Shown here: positions 36,008-37,059 of the stretch, piece by piece | Layout of the letters: each line of letters begins with the position of its first letter | Numbering within the stretch: position 1 is the stretch's first letter | Assembly (NCBI RefSeq): GCF_000255455.1 | Contig: NZ_JH621280.1 | Span: forward strand, 1-37,059 | DNA: 37,059 bases | Direction: 5' to 3' | From: Aquimarina agarilytica ZC1 | GTDB lineage: Bacteria; Bacteroidota; Bacteroidia; Flavobacteriales; Flavobacteriaceae | The notes under the pieces: generated by a model | What the model was told of the DNA's origin: nothing | Database searches by the model: none | The model's input: only the letters and a program-made list of their open reading frames with translations | Made by a program: the position numbers and the translations under genes

Positions 36008-37059
36008 TTATAGTCTTATTAAGGATGGTGAATAGTTTAAAGGCTGAGCACTTAAGTTTTGTAAATTATAACTATTGATCATAATTGCATTCATTCCATC
36101 AGCTTGGAAATGATAAGCATTATTAAGAATAGTATTAGGAACTTTAACTTCTAAAATGGTATTAGGTAATTTATCAAATTGATAATTATATTTACCAAAC
36201 TGAGCTGCTTCATCTATAGTTGGAGCAAATAGTTTGCCAGTTTCATATGATCCATCGACGTTTCTTAATTCTCCAAAAGATTTTAGGTCATTTAATTCTG
36301 CAGGTGAGACAGACCTATAAATATTTGTAGTATTATCCAAAGACTTACCAGTAAATGCATTTAGATTATTCGCTTTAGCATATCCATATCCAGTTGCAAG
36401 TCCTGTAGCTAGACCAGTAGCAGCTCCAAGTGCTGCGCCACTAACGCCAGCTCTGTGTGCATCACTAAAGCTTCCACCTCGTAAGAGTGTTCCTGTATAA
36501 CCACTTGCGTAACCGCCTATTAAACCACCTAAAGAACCTCCGATAGCTCCTTTTAGCAAAGGACTTGCAATATTATTTACACCAGTTTGAGCGACAGCTT
36601 GTCCACCCAAAGCTCCAAAAGCACCAGAGATCGCACCATTACCAGCACCTTGTAGAAATTTACCTCCACCACCAGGTAGCAATGTATTTAATCCCCCACC
36701 AAGTGCCCCGTAGCCTACACCTGCAATAAGTGAACCTACGAAAGCAGAAGTACCGAGAGCTCCAGCAATTACTGGGGCGGCATAAATAGTACCGGCAGCA
36801 GTTAATGCTCCAATAGCTGCTCCTCCAACAAATCCTAAAAGTGTATCTAGGTTAGCAGCCCATTTGAATGGATTGTATTCGCCACCATTAGCTTGTACAG
36901 CTCCGTAATATGCACCAGCAGCAGCAGCCACTCCAATTGCAATGCCAATAACTAGAGGTATAATTTCCCCCGTAGGATCATTATACTTTAAAGGATTGTT
37001 CCATACATAGCCATACCTGTTAAAACTTTGGGTATTAAACGGGTCTTGTATAAAATTAT
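36008..37059 (-). CDS. RHS-repeat protein C-terminal part with variable toxin tip (partial at window edge)
   Basis: The gene enters from the right edge. Just before an in-frame GTG at 36931 the frame reads NRYGYVWNNPLKYNDPTGE, the signature that closes RHS-associated core domains, so the true start lies outside the window. Then comes a long Gly/Ala-rich hydrophobic stretch (about 36930-36360) with several glycine-zipper helices, likely a membrane or pre-toxin region. The last ~110 residues are the tip: NIYRSVSPAELNDLKSFGELR, GKLFAPTIDEAAQFGKYNY, TILEVKVPNTILNNAYHF. An early Tyr-Arg-Ser, followed by a GKxFA...eeAaxfG block, resembles ADP-ribosyltransferase-like toxin tips, but this is a weak recollection. 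Downstream by 6 bp is the EF-Tu-like gene. Confidence 0.8.
   Translation of the reverse strand, partial: NFIQDPFNTQSFNRYGYVWNNPLKYNDPTGEIIPLVIGIAIGVAAAAGAYYGAVQANGGEYNPFKWAANLDTLLGFVGGAAIGALTAAGTIYAAPVIAGALGTSAFVGSLIAGVGYGALGGGLNTLLPGGGGKFLQGAGNGAISGAFGALGGQAVAQTGVNNIASPLLKGAIGGSLGGLIGGYASGYTGTLLRGGSFSDAHRAGVSGAALGAATGLATGLATGYGYAKANNLNAFTGKSLDNTTNIYRSVSPAELNDLKSFGELRNVDGSYETGKLFAPTIDEAAQFGKYNYQFDKLPNTILEVKVPNTILNNAYHFQADGMNAIMINSYNLQNLSAQPLNYSPSLIRL

Noticed and set aside
37021..37059. Possible frameshift in the first bases of the RHS gene at the window edge
   Set aside because: An RHS-like DPFNTQSF can be read one base out of frame with the rest, but I could not settle the base count in the last line, so no claim is made.
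1..37059. tRNA, rRNA or CRISPR array
   Set aside because: No cloverleaf with a CCA-type end, no rRNA signature and no regularly spaced direct repeats were seen on either strand.

Overview
The window looks like chromosomal DNA from a marine-type member of the Flavobacteriaceae (Bacteroidota). The signs are: strongly AT-rich DNA; Bacteroidota promoter boxes (TAnnTTTG, in one case with TTG 20 bp upstream); lipoproteins with acidic residues just after the lipobox cysteine; a TonB-dependent receptor next to a DUF4249 lipoprotein; a three-subunit succinate dehydrogenase; and a secreted GH5 glycosidase with a type IX secretion (T9SS) C-terminal sorting domain.

Layout. 1-60: probable outer end of an insertion sequence. 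131-4117 (minus): an outer-membrane barrel protein and two tandem-duplicated M57-like metalloprotease lipoproteins. 4629-9769 (minus): an operon of TonB-dependent receptor (split by one in-frame amber codon), DUF4249 lipoprotein, LytS-type histidine kinase and LytTR response regulator. 10099-12482 (plus): an MBOAT O-acyltransferase and an SGNH-like partner broken by an 8-bp tandem duplication. 12584-14646 (plus): a flavin-type split-barrel protein, an ArsR regulator overlapping an AHSA1/SRPBCC gene, and a small lipoprotein. 14836-19561: haem genes hemH, a MATE transporter and hemJ in one run, a DUF3157-like gene on the opposite strand, then hemB. 19686-21703: a Big2/DM13 lipoprotein and an outer-membrane protein. 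21830-25264: a CNNM/CBS protein and penicillin-binding protein 1C. 25793-26017: a small helical orphan. 26153-29659 (minus): sdhC-sdhA-sdhB. 29972-31936: an NAD(P)-binding epimerase-like protein, a CBS-pair protein and a zinc-ribbon protein. 32000-33526: the GH5 enzyme. 34053-35371: two envelope proteins. 35708 to the right edge (minus): the C-terminal end of an RHS-repeat protein with a variable toxin tip, followed 6 bp later by a 97-residue protein.

The most unusual locus is the right end. The toxin tip has sequence features that may fit an ADP-ribosyltransferase-like fold. The small downstream gene, where an immunity protein is expected, reads like a free-standing domain III of elongation factor Tu. 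This suggests an RHS toxin that acts on or through EF-Tu, with an immunity protein that copies part of EF-Tu; this is inference. Upstream of it are short GC-richer stretches that look like worn-out coding tails.

Other points of note are a dispersed family of about 170-bp elements with 13-19 bp terminal inverted repeats (three copies), two genes broken by single simple lesions, and a 17-bp perfect hairpin in the leader of one metalloprotease gene.
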